DNA from: Bemisia tabaci
Lineage: Eukaryota > Arthropoda > Insecta > Hemiptera > Aleyrodidae
Direction: 5' to 3'
Length of the DNA stretch: 64,000 bases
Assembly (NCBI RefSeq): GCF_918797505.1
Contig: NC_092801.1
Coordinates: 16,918,731-16,982,730, forward strand
Positions 1-11,400 of this stretch are shown here, piece after piece; within the stretch, counting starts at the first letter, position 1, and each line of letters begins with the position of its first letter. The notes beneath the pieces were generated by a model, which did not search any database, had not been told where the DNA came from, and saw only the letters and a list, made by a program, of their open reading frames with translations. The translations under genes and the position numbers were made by a program.

Positions 1-167
1 AGTTTTAATGAGCGGGTGATTTGAATTCACGCATCAAGAATCATTAAATATCTTCGTAAGGAGTTAATTTCGGTCATTTTCGTTGTGTGCATCGTGTTTT
101 ACGTAAAATTTTGGTTAAGAAACATGTATCAGAATGCTGAAATTCGTACCTTATCTAGTGGTCCATT
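1..167. repeat. Foldback element family N, one arm (cut by window edge)
   Basis: This sequence recurs closely at 36864-37031, including the run from the 'gagcgggtg' box to the terminal 'ctagtggtcca', and in inverse orientation at 36478-36650. The 36.5-37.0 kb copy is a complete foldback, so this is probably the right arm of a second copy whose left arm lies outside the window. No coding content was recognised. Confidence 0.65.
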
Positions 168-796
168 ACAAACGAAAGGAAGATGAAATTCACTTACCTA
201 TTTCATTGAATCCTCAATGTTCTGCCAATCAAATTAAAACTTATGTCGAAATCAAAACTCGCATTGGCACACAAAATAACATTAAATTAACACTCACTCA
301 ATATTCTGACGCCCAGTAGTCTGAAAGGATGATCCTGATGAGTCTTCCAGATCAAATGAGAAAGACTCACGTGATAAAAATTAAAATGAAACGAAGGAAT
401 TTGTTGTGCGGCGTTCTTTTGAATTTTGTATTTTAAATGTTGTCGCAATTGCTATCGATGCGCAAAATATATACACACTAAACTTGATACTAGGCCACAT
501 GACCTAAATAAATCACCATATTTTTGCAGAAGCAGCAGTTATTCGACCGCTCGGTGGCGAATCCCCATGACCGACTGAAATGAGCTTTCAGCTTTTCATG
601 TTATGTTGTTGTGCTCAGTGGGCATCGTCATAAAGGTTCGCTTAATCGTCAGTAATTGTCAGTCAGTCATCATAAGGTATTCCTTATGAGGAAATCATTG
701 CACGAATATTGTCGTAAGGAAAAAGTCTCCCAAACTTCTAGGCGTTGCCAAATGTCAACTGATTAAACATGAATTTGTTTTAGAAAACTTACAGCA
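168..796. other. Noncoding, no gene seen
   Basis: Low-complexity AT-rich sequence. Near 720-770 there is a degraded match to family G ('ggcgttgccaaatgt'). No convincing exon, RNA gene or complete transposon was recognised. Confidence 0.5.
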
Positions 797-1029
797 CACT
801 GGGGGGAAAAAACATATTGGATCTAGAGTCCAGACTCTTGAAAACATCGACAAGAAAAAATACTCTTGATTCAATCAGATTTAAGCTTAAATCAAGAACC
901 AAGCTTCTTAATTTGAGCGGATTTCCTTTTGATTTAAGCTTAAATCTGATTGAATCAAGAGCCCTTTTTCTTGTCAATGTTTTCAAGAGTCTGGATTCTA
1001 GATCCAATGTGTTTTTTTTTCCCCCAGTG
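797..1029. mobile_element. Foldback MITE family A, copy A1
   Basis: Begins CACTGG and ends CCAGTG. The two halves are inverted copies of each other, sharing the boxes 'ggatctagagtccagactct', 'acaagaaaaa' and 'gattcaatcagatttaagc'. It has no coding capacity, and the short open frames on both strands simply mirror the palindrome. It is one of eight complete or nearly complete copies in the window and resembles a non-autonomous DNA transposon; the superfamily is unknown. Confidence 0.85.
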
Positions 1030-1063
1030 TACCGAATTGATCGTCACTGTGACATTAATTTAT

Positions 1064-1536
1064 CATACGCCGTGTGTTTTTTAAGTGTTTGACGTGGAAA
1101 CTTTGTGTTGTGGAGCGATCTTATTATTTTCTGCTAATCTATAAGCTTAAAACACCAAACCAAGATCCTGTAATAAGCGTAAGCGCCCCCTAGTAATTTG
1201 TTTATTCGTCGAAAGGCAAATTTTCGACAGTGGATTTGGTCGCGCGACTTTTTCAACTAGATCGGCAGGGTTGCAAACTAATGGATAAAAACGAACTGCT
1301 GCAGTCGAGAACTAAACTCAGCTGCTTGATGAATTTCGGTCATCATTTGCATCCATCCTTTTTTCAACCCGCCCCGGGAGATGGATCGAAAATCTTGGAT
1401 GTGGTCGTCATTCCTGCCAGCATGAAAACCAAATGTTGTAAGCGCACCGTCACCGGGAGGGAATTTTGTTTTGTTGTAACGGAGGTTGGCAGTAAGCGAA
1501 ACACCTCGAGCAAATCCACTCGCGAAAATTTGCCTG
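1064..1536. repeat. Long direct duplication X1, left copy
   Basis: About 473 bp that reappears at 1951-2419 with scattered substitutions and small indels. It ends exactly where element B1 begins. Both copies keep an open plus-strand frame (from 1281 and 2164, about 70 codons, sharing 'LLQSRTKLSCLMNFGHHLHP'), but no known protein was recognised and the similarity may only reflect recent duplication. Confidence 0.85.
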
Positions 1537-1950
1537 CACTGAAAAAAAAATCTCGGTGTATTTACTAAGAAAAGGGTAAAATTACCAAGAATTCAGGGTT
1601 CTATTTGATCCCAGTTTTTTCTTGGTAAAATTACCATTTATGGAATTGGTAATTTTACCGAGAAATCTCGGTAAAATTATTGACTTTATCGGTAATTTCA
1701 CTGAACCCCGGTAAAAACGCCAATAATTTTTATCGACTGTGGTAGAATTACCGAGATAAAATGGCAAAGTTACCGGGAATTGATTACCAATAAAAGTGGT
1801 ATTTTTACTTGGAAAAAACAGTAAAAATACCGGTTTTTGGGAAGCTTACTAGTCTGTCTTGGTAAAATTACCAATAATTGGTAAAAGAAGTGAGATGGTA
1901 AAGGTGCCAACGGACCTTGGTAAAAACGCCGATAATTTTTTTTTTCAGTG
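1537..1950. mobile_element. MITE family B, copy B1
   Basis: Starts CACTGAAAAAAAA and ends TTTTTCAGTG. The interior is a succession of degenerate palindromes built on 'ggtaaaattacc', with a 'gggttctatttgatccc' box shared by all four copies. Noncoding. Copies B2 and B3 lie in the opposite orientation. The element is bracketed precisely by the two copies of duplication X1. Confidence 0.85.
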
Positions 1951-2419
1951 CATACGCCGTGTGTTTTGTAAGTGTTTGACGTGGAAACTTTGTGTTGTAT
2001 AGCGATCTTATTATTTTCTGCTAATCTATAAGCTTAAAACACCTAACCAAGATTCTATAATAAGCGTAAGCGCCCCCTAGTAATTTGTTTATCCGTCAAA
2101 AGGCAAATTTTCGACAGTGGATTTGGTCGACTTTTTCAACCGGATCGGCAGGGTTGCAAACTAATGGATATAAACGCTCTGCTGCAGTCGAGAACTAAAC
2201 TCAGCTGCTTGATGAATTTCGGTCATCATTTGCATCCATCCTTTTTTCAACCCGCCTCGGGAGGTGGGTCGAAAATTTTGGATGTGGTCGCCATCCCTGC
2301 CAACATGAAAACCAAATGTTGTAAGCGCACCGTCACCGGGAGGGAATTTCATTTTGTTGTAACGGAGGTTGGCAGTAAGTGAAACACCTCGAGCAAATCC
2401 ACTCGCGAAAATTCGTCTG
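1951..2419. repeat. Long direct duplication X1, right copy
   Basis: Second copy of 1064-1536. It begins at the base after the terminal CAGTG of element B1 and ends at 'cgaaaattcgtctg', matching the left-copy end 'cgaaaatttgcctg' that abuts the element start. Confidence 0.85.
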
Positions 2420-3026
2420 AAAGCTGACAACATCTGAAGACTTACGAGGAGGTAAAACGCATTCTATTTTCCTGTTCGCGCTTCCTCTACACATTGTATC
2501 GTATTATTACAATGTTGCCTCCTTTTAATAGCGCAATATTTTAGTTCCTCGATTTTTCGCGATGGCTTGCATTTTATCAGCGCTCCGAGACTTGTTGAAT
2601 CATGTTGTTACAAAGTAATCGCCCCTCAGCAATTATCAGCCTTCATCGATTGATGTGTCAGTATCAGCGCGACAACTGCACTCCAGGCAGCATGTTGTAG
2701 CGCACCACAGATAATTTACTCCCATCTAAACTTTAATATCAGCGAGGACAGGCTTAGTTAAGAAGTTTGGTAAAGGTGCAGCAACGGACGAGGTCTTTTT
2801 TCAAATGCTCCTAGTGCGGTTGTTAACAATTAAATTGCATGTAATCGACGGTATTTTTATGGTCTCTCGACTTTTTTCTATAATAGACCATTAGACCACT
2901 AAAGCGCTGAGAATCAAAGACTGCAAGCTCCGATGTGTAAAAATGTGGCAGATGTACTAATTTAAAAAAATGAGTAATTAATGAGACTTTGCGCGTAAAA
3001 TAGGCACTGTCACAATTTTCTTGCTA
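2420..3026. other. Noncoding, no gene seen
   Basis: AT-rich sequence without recognisable exons, RNA genes or complete repeats. Confidence 0.5.
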
Positions 3027-3256
3027 CACTGGAAAAAAAAACACATTGGATCTAGAGTCCAGACTCTTAAAAATATCGACAAGAAAAAGTACTCTTGATT
3101 CAATCGGATTTTTGCTTAAATCAAGAACCAAGCCTCTTAATTTGAGCGGATTTCCTTTTGATTTAAGCTTAAATCTGATTGAATCAAGAGTCCATTTTCT
3201 TGTCAATGTTTTCAAGAGTCTGGACTCTGGATACAATGTGTTTTTTTTTTCCAGTG
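3027..3256. mobile_element. Foldback MITE family A, copy A2
   Basis: CACTGG...CCAGTG palindromic element with the same inner boxes as copy A1. It is flanked on both sides by 'ta', compatible with a 2-bp target duplication. Confidence 0.85.
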
Positions 3257-3416
3257 TAACGTATAAAAAATTCTTGAAAAATCACGCAAATAGAAACTCT
3301 TTATAATTATTTAAAACGATTTCAAATTTTTTAGACAGTAATGAAAGTCTCAGGTCTTGATCCTAGACACCTCAATTCTGTGTTTCGTCTTGTGGGAAGC
3401 AAATATTTCTTTAAAC

Positions 3417-3541
3417 GGACGTATTTCTGCCGAACGAAACTACGTGCATTATGATGTGAGCCCTGTTATGTACATTTCCTAATGGGTCTCAGGGCTCGTG
3501 TCTTTACGCACGCAGTTCCGTTTGGCAGAAATACATCCAAA
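3417..3541. mobile_element. Foldback element family D
   Basis: Left arm 'ggacgtatttctgccgaacg' and right arm 'cgtttggcagaaatacatcc' are near-perfect inverted repeats of about 25-30 bp around a non-repeated centre. A related mini-copy lies at 46166-46241. Confidence 0.65.
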
Positions 3542-3756
3542 TAAGTTTCTTAGAATAATTAAAATACATAGTTCCATTAATAGACTTCAAAATCACCGTT
3601 CAACCATAAGCGCCTTCGAATGCCCGGGATACTTCTCGCTTTGTCCAGAAGTTAGTTTAGTTGCTTGCATGGCCGACGTGAACACACTAGACACTACTAA
3701 AATTATGAATTATTTCCTCGTGGCAGAAATGCCTTCGGTTTCGAGTGCCTTCATTT

Positions 3757-3921
3757 CAGTGGCGTGGCTTGCTTTGCGATATATCGATTGTTATGCCATT
3801 CAAACCTATGAGAAAGGATCGATAATCAGGGTGTTCGCAGCGAACTTCTTAATAATCGATTCTTTACCTTAGGTTTAAGTGGCAGAACAATCGATGTATC
3901 GCAAAGCACGCCACACTACTG
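3757..3921. mobile_element. Foldback element family M, copy M1
   Basis: Inverted arms starting 'cagtggcgtgg' and ending 'ccacactactg', with inner boxes 'gctttgcgatatatcgattg' and 'aatcgatgtatcgcaaagc'. A second copy at 28609-28770 shares the arms and the central 'cagggtgttcgc' segment. Noncoding. Confidence 0.7.
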
Positions 3922-4709
3922 CCTCTTTTTTGTCGAGATACCCTTTTCCGTTTACTTTCTTTCGCTCCGTTAGGTTTTGGATTTGTGGGAAAAAAATTTC
4001 CTATACTCTAAGTATAAAAAACTGCCGTATTTGTGTAGAAGTTTATTCGGTCGTATAAATTAATTGTATGACAGAATGGGTCAGCTCATGGCATACGTGC
4101 TGAAAGCACTGGACTGTAATGAGCGTGGAGTGTGGATTAAACAGGGCTCAAGAGGAAAATAACTAATCTGTAGATTTGAACCTGAAATAAACAAGTTCGA
4201 AGACTTGTTCTCCCTCAAGACTCAATAAGATGAGCAAACGGGTCTGTTGCTCGCAAGAGATACAGCCAACTGAATACACTCTCAAGCGTAAATTTTCTCG
4301 GAAATCACGTGGCGCACATCGAAGAAGTCTGAAATCCACCCCTTAGCGCGTAATCTGCGTATTGTAACACGCGTTTTCAAATTTACCGCGTATACGGTGG
4401 TGGCCGGCAGTCAGGTTTGCCTGGAGAGAGATCTTACTTGAAGGAACGAATAATCGCGCGAACTGTCATAAACTCTTTTCGCTCAAGATTTAAATTCATT
4501 CAAAGCTTTTGTTTTTGCAAAATAAAGAAAGGAAAAGGAAACAAACGATTGAAAACATACAATATAAAATGTTAGTGAAATTTTTGTTTGCCCTGATTAG
4601 TTTTTCTAACTCCCCTGCAAACCTGGATGGCGGTGACTGAGAAAATCTGCCCGCAGAAGCGGGCAACTTGAAGAAGCGTCTTACAATCTACGCAGATTGC
4701 GCACTATAG
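3922..4709. other. Noncoding 3' flank of the dehydrogenase gene
   Basis: No gene recognised. 'gatacagccaactgaatac' near 4260 is an inverse match to the unit at 4710-4911, so a diverged foldback element of about 650 bp probably spans roughly 4250-4911. Confidence 0.4.
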
Positions 4710-4911
4710 AATGGATTATATTTATGTAGACTATTTTGACGTGCCTAACGTGATTTTCATGCGATTTTACCTGAAAAGAGTGTGTTTATTTGGCTGTATC
4801 TCTAGCATGCAACGAATGGATTATAGACTATTTTGACGTGCCCAACGTGATTTTCATGCGATTTTACCTGAAAAAAGTGTATACATTTAGCTGTATCTGT
4901 AGCATCCAACG
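4710..4911. repeat. Two-copy tandem duplication, about 100 bp unit
   Basis: Units 4710-4814 and 4815-4911 share 'aatggattat', 'gactattttgacgtgcc' and 'gatttt(c)atgcgattttacct', and end in 'agcat(g/c)(c)aacg'. The first unit carries a short extra segment. The sequence is the inverse of that near 4250-4330. Confidence 0.7.
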
Positions 4912-5294
4912 GTCTGTTGGATAACAGACCCCTACAGCCTCAGAAACTTGACTTTCTGACGGCAGACAACATAATTATGACTAGTTTAAGTGGCAGCTAC
5001 TCTTGCTTAACTTTTCCGCAAAATTAGGCTTAATCTGCTTCCGTCCAATTCGGCCTAGATAGTTAACAGCTGAGCTCCAGAAACAGCCTACAAATTTCAT
5101 CCGCATAAATTACTAATCAATAGTTTTGCGTTCCTTGACTTTCGAAAAGCTGCCTCCCGTTTTGAAAAGAACTCATCATTCGTGTAACTGGGCTCTCCAT
5201 TTTGGCCTTTGACGAAGAATCGATGATGAAAGATCGTGAAATGTGGTGAATTTTAACTTTGAGCAACCATCAAACGAGAGGAAACAGCGACTGA
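4912..5294. other. Probable 3' UTR/flank of the dehydrogenase gene
   Basis: Immediately downstream (in gene direction) of the stop codon at 5295-5297. No clear AATAAA signal was found on the minus strand within this stretch, so the transcript end is undefined. Confidence 0.35.
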
Positions 5295-5442
5295 CTATGC
5301 TGCAATTATTCGGAGACCATCGGCTTTGTTGTCTTTTACGTGGAACTCTTCTAGTCCCACCAATTTCAGAGATAAGTCCCACAGTTTTTTTGCGTCTTCT
5401 TCACTAAGAGCGTTTGGCGCTAATTCTTTCCGCGCGCAGTCA
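5295..5442 (-). CDS. SDR gene exon 6 (terminal coding exon)
   Basis: Encodes the last 48 residues (DCARKEL... to ...DGLRIIAA) and a TAG stop. It carries the family's C-terminal pattern: Cys after the exon-5 junction, '[19 protein letters not shown]'. The acceptor is 'ttctag' just before the first base, which is the third position of a split codon: Arg (CG+T) after exon 5a or Ser (AG+T) after exon 5b. Ser is the residue commonly seen there in retinol dehydrogenases. Confidence 0.88.
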
Positions 5443-8400
5443 CTAGAACAGAAGAGTTGCGGATAAACGGTTAGGAAAAGAAACGTTACATGTTTCGACA
5501 TGTTCATTTATTTATTTTTTCCTAAAACAAACAAATAGTTAGCGAATTATATATCAATAGGTGTGCTTATTATTCAATGAAGTTTCCGAAGAAAATACAC
5601 TGTTTAAAACACCGCCTTGATAAATTTTAGATTTTGTTCCAAAGACCTGGATTCATACTGCCTGTCTGATTCCTCTCGGCATACTTTACGCCAAAAACTT
5701 GATATTTACACTTGTTACATAAACCGAGTTTTATTAAACAACTTTTAATCGTGTATCATGCTAATCTTGTATAATGTTATCATATACTTCAAATAAAAAC
5801 CGAACCGTGTGATTATGCTAATTGTGAAACATGGTGCACCGAACTCCATTCTACCAAAGTTAATATAACTTGTATATGTGTACAACGTGTAGTATTTTTT
5901 AGGATGCCAAAGCGTAGTTTCCAAGTGATTTTATCAGTGAATAAAATCTGCTTTGTTGGCTGTATACGTGCAAAAGGCTCAGTTTACTGTGCTGTAAAAC
6001 GCCGTATGAACATTTGAGTGTTGATAAATTCCCTCCAAAAGTCTCTTTTACCTATTTTTATGGAACTTTAAGTTGTGATGATTTTTTTTTTTTAGAATTT
6101 TCGAATTCTTCAGATTTTTATATTGCGAGTAAATTTTTCTGAACAATAGGAAGAAAAATATCAGAAAATTGTATAGAATTTTTTTTTCACTAAATAAGAC
6201 TTGGCAACGTCCAGAAGCTCATAAGCGGTTCTTCCCTGGTAGGGCAACATTCTTCGCCTACCTGTAATAAAATCCAGAATCCGCATCAAGTGACTTGTCC
6301 AGCGCACAAAATAGAATGGTAGTGATTGCCTCTGGAATCGTTTTTTGGACGAGGGGGCAGAGGTAGCCCCAAATTGTTCTGATAACCCCTCCGTAGAAAC
6401 GTGTAATATCAGTCGCTGCCACACCCGGGCACAGTGAGTTGACCGTCACACCCGTACCTACGTGACGGGAAAGCCACGTGCCACGTAACGTAAAACGTAA
6501 CAGAAAGTAACACGAAAGTATGTTAAAATCAGGCTAAATCTCGACAAAGTCAACCTCAAAACTTTAAATGCAGATTTTTGGGAGTTTCCGGGCCTACATA
6601 TACGAAAGACGATGCCGTTTGAGTCCATGTCAGAGGAACCATGGTTCTAGAACAAATTGTTATTATTTCAACATGCATTCATGCGTGTTATGTACATAGG
6701 TAATGTTGTTTTTCCTCAAGGTCAATAGAAAGGTCTGCAAGAACGTGTTTTTGCACCGTGCAGCTGCATTTGTGACCGTCCAAAGAGAGGATTTGACCCG
6801 AGGTACGATATTATTTTTGAGGAAAGCTATTTTGGCCAATGGAGAATTTTCAGATGTTTGCAATTTTGTAAATTTCGCGTATCAAAACTACGAAGATTAC
6901 TGAAAACGAGGACAGGGTGTCTACAAGTTCGGAATTTCCGGAAAGTTCGGGAATAGTACCGATTTTTTAAAAGCGGTCCGGAAGCACTGAAAAAGTGCGG
7001 AAATTTCGTTAGAAGGTCCGGAATTTTCCATTTTTGTCGCAATTTGAGAGAGAAATTCATATTTTTGAAATTTTTCGATTTTCGTCAAATGGAGGTACTG
7101 AAAAAGTACTAAATATTTCCTTTGAGGAGGCACTGAATTTCTCGCGAAGGTACTGTAAAAGTACTGATTTTTGGCCAGCCTGTTTTAGTAGAAACCCTGG
7201 AGGATATCCATGGCTTCTCTTTGGAACAATGGGTCACTAAACCATTAACAAATTTTGACTTATTGCGAATTGATCAAGTAAAATAATGACGCGTAAAACA
7301 CGATGCGCACTTAAAAACGGCATGTTTATAAGTACATGTTATATAACTAAGAACCCAGCAATAAAGGCGCGCACCGTACGTAGCGCCTTCAATATCAAGG
7401 GGATACTTCAAACGTTGCACCGATACGCAGTGTGTAAATTGCGTATACAGCGCCTGCCGAAGTGTAAACCTGGGATCCACGGATCGGGCGATCGAACACA
7501 TTCTGCACGCCTGCCACTACGAGAGGCAACAGTGAGAGGAGAACAACGACTCGCCAAACCATGAAGGAATTTTTACTTGCGGATACATTTTTACTTTTTC
7601 CACAAGCAAATGACGCCCGGAACACGATGCACACATTAGAAACGCGAAAAAGTATCCGCAAACCGCAAAATACGCAGTTCAAGAAGCGCAATTTTTCCAA
7701 AAATTTAAGAAGCCCCGGTTTCGCGCCGAATCGAATGATGTCATCTGGCACCAATCAGAAGCGAGCACGGGCTTCTCCGACTTCCGTCAAATATATTCCT
7801 ACTCCTTGTTTATGAAAACGATAGAAAAGTCGAAACTACATCTTCAGAATTAAAAAATCGAATTTCCTTCATGTTATCCGTAGTAAGCGTAGTTATCGGT
7901 ATCCGTCATGTACCCGTAGTTCAACGATTTTAGAATGAATTTCGTTTTTTTTTAACTAACATCCGTGGAAAATGATAGGAAATAGCGATCTGACTGCCGC
8001 AGGCATCAATTTCCCGCCATTTCTGGCGATGATGCCAATAACTCCGTTTTATAATTTCTTTTTCGGCACCAAGATCTATTTTCCCGTGGACGTTCGTATT
8101 TTACATGCGATGACTATTTTACGTATAAATCCATGCTTTCTGAGAATCACATGAAAATTCAGATACGCCCTTACTTCAAAGGAGCGACGATTTTACATCC
8201 ATCCCTATTTTACATGTAAATCCCTGCTTTCTGGGGGTCACGTGGAAATTGGATACACCCTTACGTCAAAGGGGTGACGATTTTACATGCGATCCCTATT
8301 TCACATATGAATCCATGCTTTCGGGGGGTCACGTGGAAATTGAGATACGCCCTTACGTCAAAGAGGCAACGATTTTACATGCAATCATGCAATCATTATT

Positions 8401-11400
8401 TTACATATAAATCCATGCTTTCTGGGGATCACGTGGAAATTGCAATACGCCCTTACGTCAAAGGGGCGACGATTTTACATGCCATCCCTATTTTACATGC
8501 GATCCCTATTTTACATGCTATCCCTACTTTACATGTAAATCCATGCTCTCTGAGGATCACGTGGAAATTGTGATACGCACTATCGCTCTTACGTCAAAGG
8601 GGCGACGATTTTACATGCAATCATCATTTTACATGTAAATCCATGCTTTCTGGGGATCACGTAGAAATCGGGATTCGCACCTAACTCAAAGGGGCGACGA
8701 TTTTACATGCGATCCCTATTTTACCAGGGAGTCTAGCATCAGGATTTTTCCGATTCTATCAGAATTTGAGGTAAATCTGGATTGAATCCCGATTTCATTA
8801 GGGTTAGAGGAAAAATCGGTCGTAAAATCAGGATTTGAGAAAAGTCGGCCGTCTGCTTATTTCCCGTTAATTATACGTTATCCGTCCGTTAATTTTTCTC
8901 CGCGAAAAATCAAGATTTGATCAGGATTCGGGAAAATTATGAAATCAAGAATTCGCAGTCAAAAATCAGGAAAAAGCAGGATTTCATCAGGATTTCCCAA
9001 AATGAAAGAAATTAAATTCGATCCCTATTTTACATATAAATCCATGCACTGAAAAAAAAATTCTCGGCGTTTTTACCAAGGTCCGTTGGTACCTTTACCA
9101 TCTCACTTTTTTTTACCAATTATTGGTAATTTTACCAAGACAGACTGGTAAGCTTACCTAAAAACCGGTATTTTTACTGTTTTTTTTTCAGGTAAGAATA
9201 CCACTTTTATTGGTAATCAGTTCCCGGTAACTTTGCCATTTTATCTCGGTAATTCTACCACGGTCGATAAAAAATATTGGCGTTTTTACCGGGGTCCAGT
9301 AAAATTACCGAGAAAGTCAATAATTTTACCGAGATTTCTCGGTCAAATTACCAATTCCATAAGTGGTAATTTTACCAAGAAAAAACTGGGATCAAATAGA
9401 ACCCTGAATTCTTGGTAATTATACCCTTTTCTTAGTAAAAACACCGATATTTTTTTTTTTCAGTGTGCTTTCTAGGCCTCATGCGTAAATCGGCATACGC
9501 CCTTACGTTAAAGGAGTGACGATTTTGCATGCGAACTGAGAATCTTGGGTCAAACTTATACCCACCGGTAATAAAATCCGGACTCTGTGGCGGTAGATTC
9601 ATCCAGAGCGCAATAAAGGGAGGTTGCCGCCCCTTCCAAGACGTTCGTATGCACTCGGGACCACAATTGGCTCAGAGATTTTTTCACAGTAGTCAATATA
9701 TAATATTTGTCCGTAAATCGGGTCAACTCCGTCGGTACCATCCCAGGGTGAACTGCATAGGCGGTCACGCCCGAACCTTCGTAACGGAAAACACGTGACG
9801 CAATGAAATGTAACGTACTGCAGCCTGATTGTTGAAAGTTATATGTCGGTACGACAAGAATCGAAAATCGATATATTACTCGGCGCAAATAGGGCTATGT
9901 CTTCTCTTATCGTGCCGACATAGCTAGTTAAAGTTTCAACAATCCGGCTGCTAGTGTGCTGCCGTGCCAAGGAAGAACTGGGAAGAACGCCGTATGAACC
10001 TTCAGGCGTTGCCAAATTTCCATTTATAAAACTCGAATTTCCTGGTAAACTTATGAATATTTTCCCGTTAATTTTTCAAGTATTGTTGTTTGCAATTTCA
10101 CCTAAAGTTCCTGAAAATTTCAAGGAAAAATATTCATAACTTTCCTCAAAAATAAAAATTTAATTGGAGGAAATTTGGCAAATCTCGATTGTTCATACGG
10201 AGTTTTTCCTAAGCACGGCATGGCAGTATGTAAGAGGAGGGGCGGTCTGGGAATAGGGACCGCATGTCGAAGTTTCAAAAATCGATTTTTGGTGCATCCA
10301 CGCAGCGGACATGTGTACGGGCAATATCGCCGTTTCTCTTACGAAAGAACGTAACTATATTTCAATGTTGCCAGATTCCCTTTCGCAAATTGCATTTTTA
10401 TGAGGAAAAACTTGTGAATTTCCTCCTGAAAATTTCCGTGATTTTTTCGTTTATCTCGTGCGAAATTCAGTCAAATTTTGGACAAAAATCGCACTGGTAC
10501 ATTTCGGTGAAAAATTGCTCTGGTACATTTTTGTGAAAAATTGAATTTTTGGGCCAATTTTGCAACCTCAAAATGGAGTTACGTTTCTTCGTGCGAAAAA
10601 CGACGACATGCGCTCGATTTTTTTAAATAAAATTGATCGACTTTTGAAAATTGCTCGTAGAAGGCTCACGCATCAATGAAAAGCCGAAAAGATGAGGGCA
10701 CCAAAGCGAAATTGTGCACTTTTTGATGCGTTTATTTATATCACATCAGAAGCCTTCATTTTTTTGTCTGCCATTTACTAAAAATATTTTAATTCTATGA
10801 ACAAAAGATACTTATTCCTGAAGATTCTAGGCAGTGTGCAGTATCAAGTGACCTTAAAAGGTAGTAAAATAAGTCGCAAAGTCTCATCAGCAACACGACA
10901 TGGATGTGTGCCCTTTTTTTCGAACGGTCCTTCACATGGACTACATTTAGCAATTTGGAACTATGAAGTCTAGCCCGGTTTAAAAACAACGTACGTACCA
11001 TTAGTTTCCCTATGTACGTAAGTGTTTTTTCCAGAAGAGCCAGAATTTATAGTTTCAAATTGCAAAATGCAGTCAACATGTGCATTACATACCCGAAAAT
11101 GAAACTCAATAATTCGACGAAGAATTCGATTTTAAAATCTTCCCGTACTAATTGCGTTAGATCACTCTTCGTAGATCGCATCACTTATAGTCTGTTTCAC
11201 GTAAGCTGATACTTTTTATTCGGCATTAAAATCCGTAAATGGCAACGCATCAGTCCCGAACGCGGTGACCTGACCGCTCGCCGGCCACCCTCTTTTGTTC
11301 AGCGACGAGAGGCCGGCAACCCGTCCATTGTGAGGGTAGGAACAATGGGCACCCTTCATCCCTCCTTAATGAGCCCTAGTACCCGGACCCAATTTTCTTT

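Noticed and set aside
797..1029. Open frames on both strands beginning [10 protein letters not shown]
   Set aside because: They are translations of the family A palindrome and recur with every copy (e.g. 3027-3256, 13848-14073); not a gene.
1230..2433. Conserved open frames in the two X1 copies
   Set aside because: Conservation reflects the duplication itself; no recognised domain and no splice context. Kept only as a note.
6161..6261. Extension of exon 5b past its donor ([18 protein letters not shown])
   Set aside because: Read-through past a good GTAGGC donor. Using it would lose the family's C-terminal helix encoded by exon 6.
8085..8724. Regularly spaced repeats that might suggest a CRISPR array
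   Set aside because: Units are degenerate direct tandem copies with no unique spacers, in an insect-like genome with introns and MITEs.
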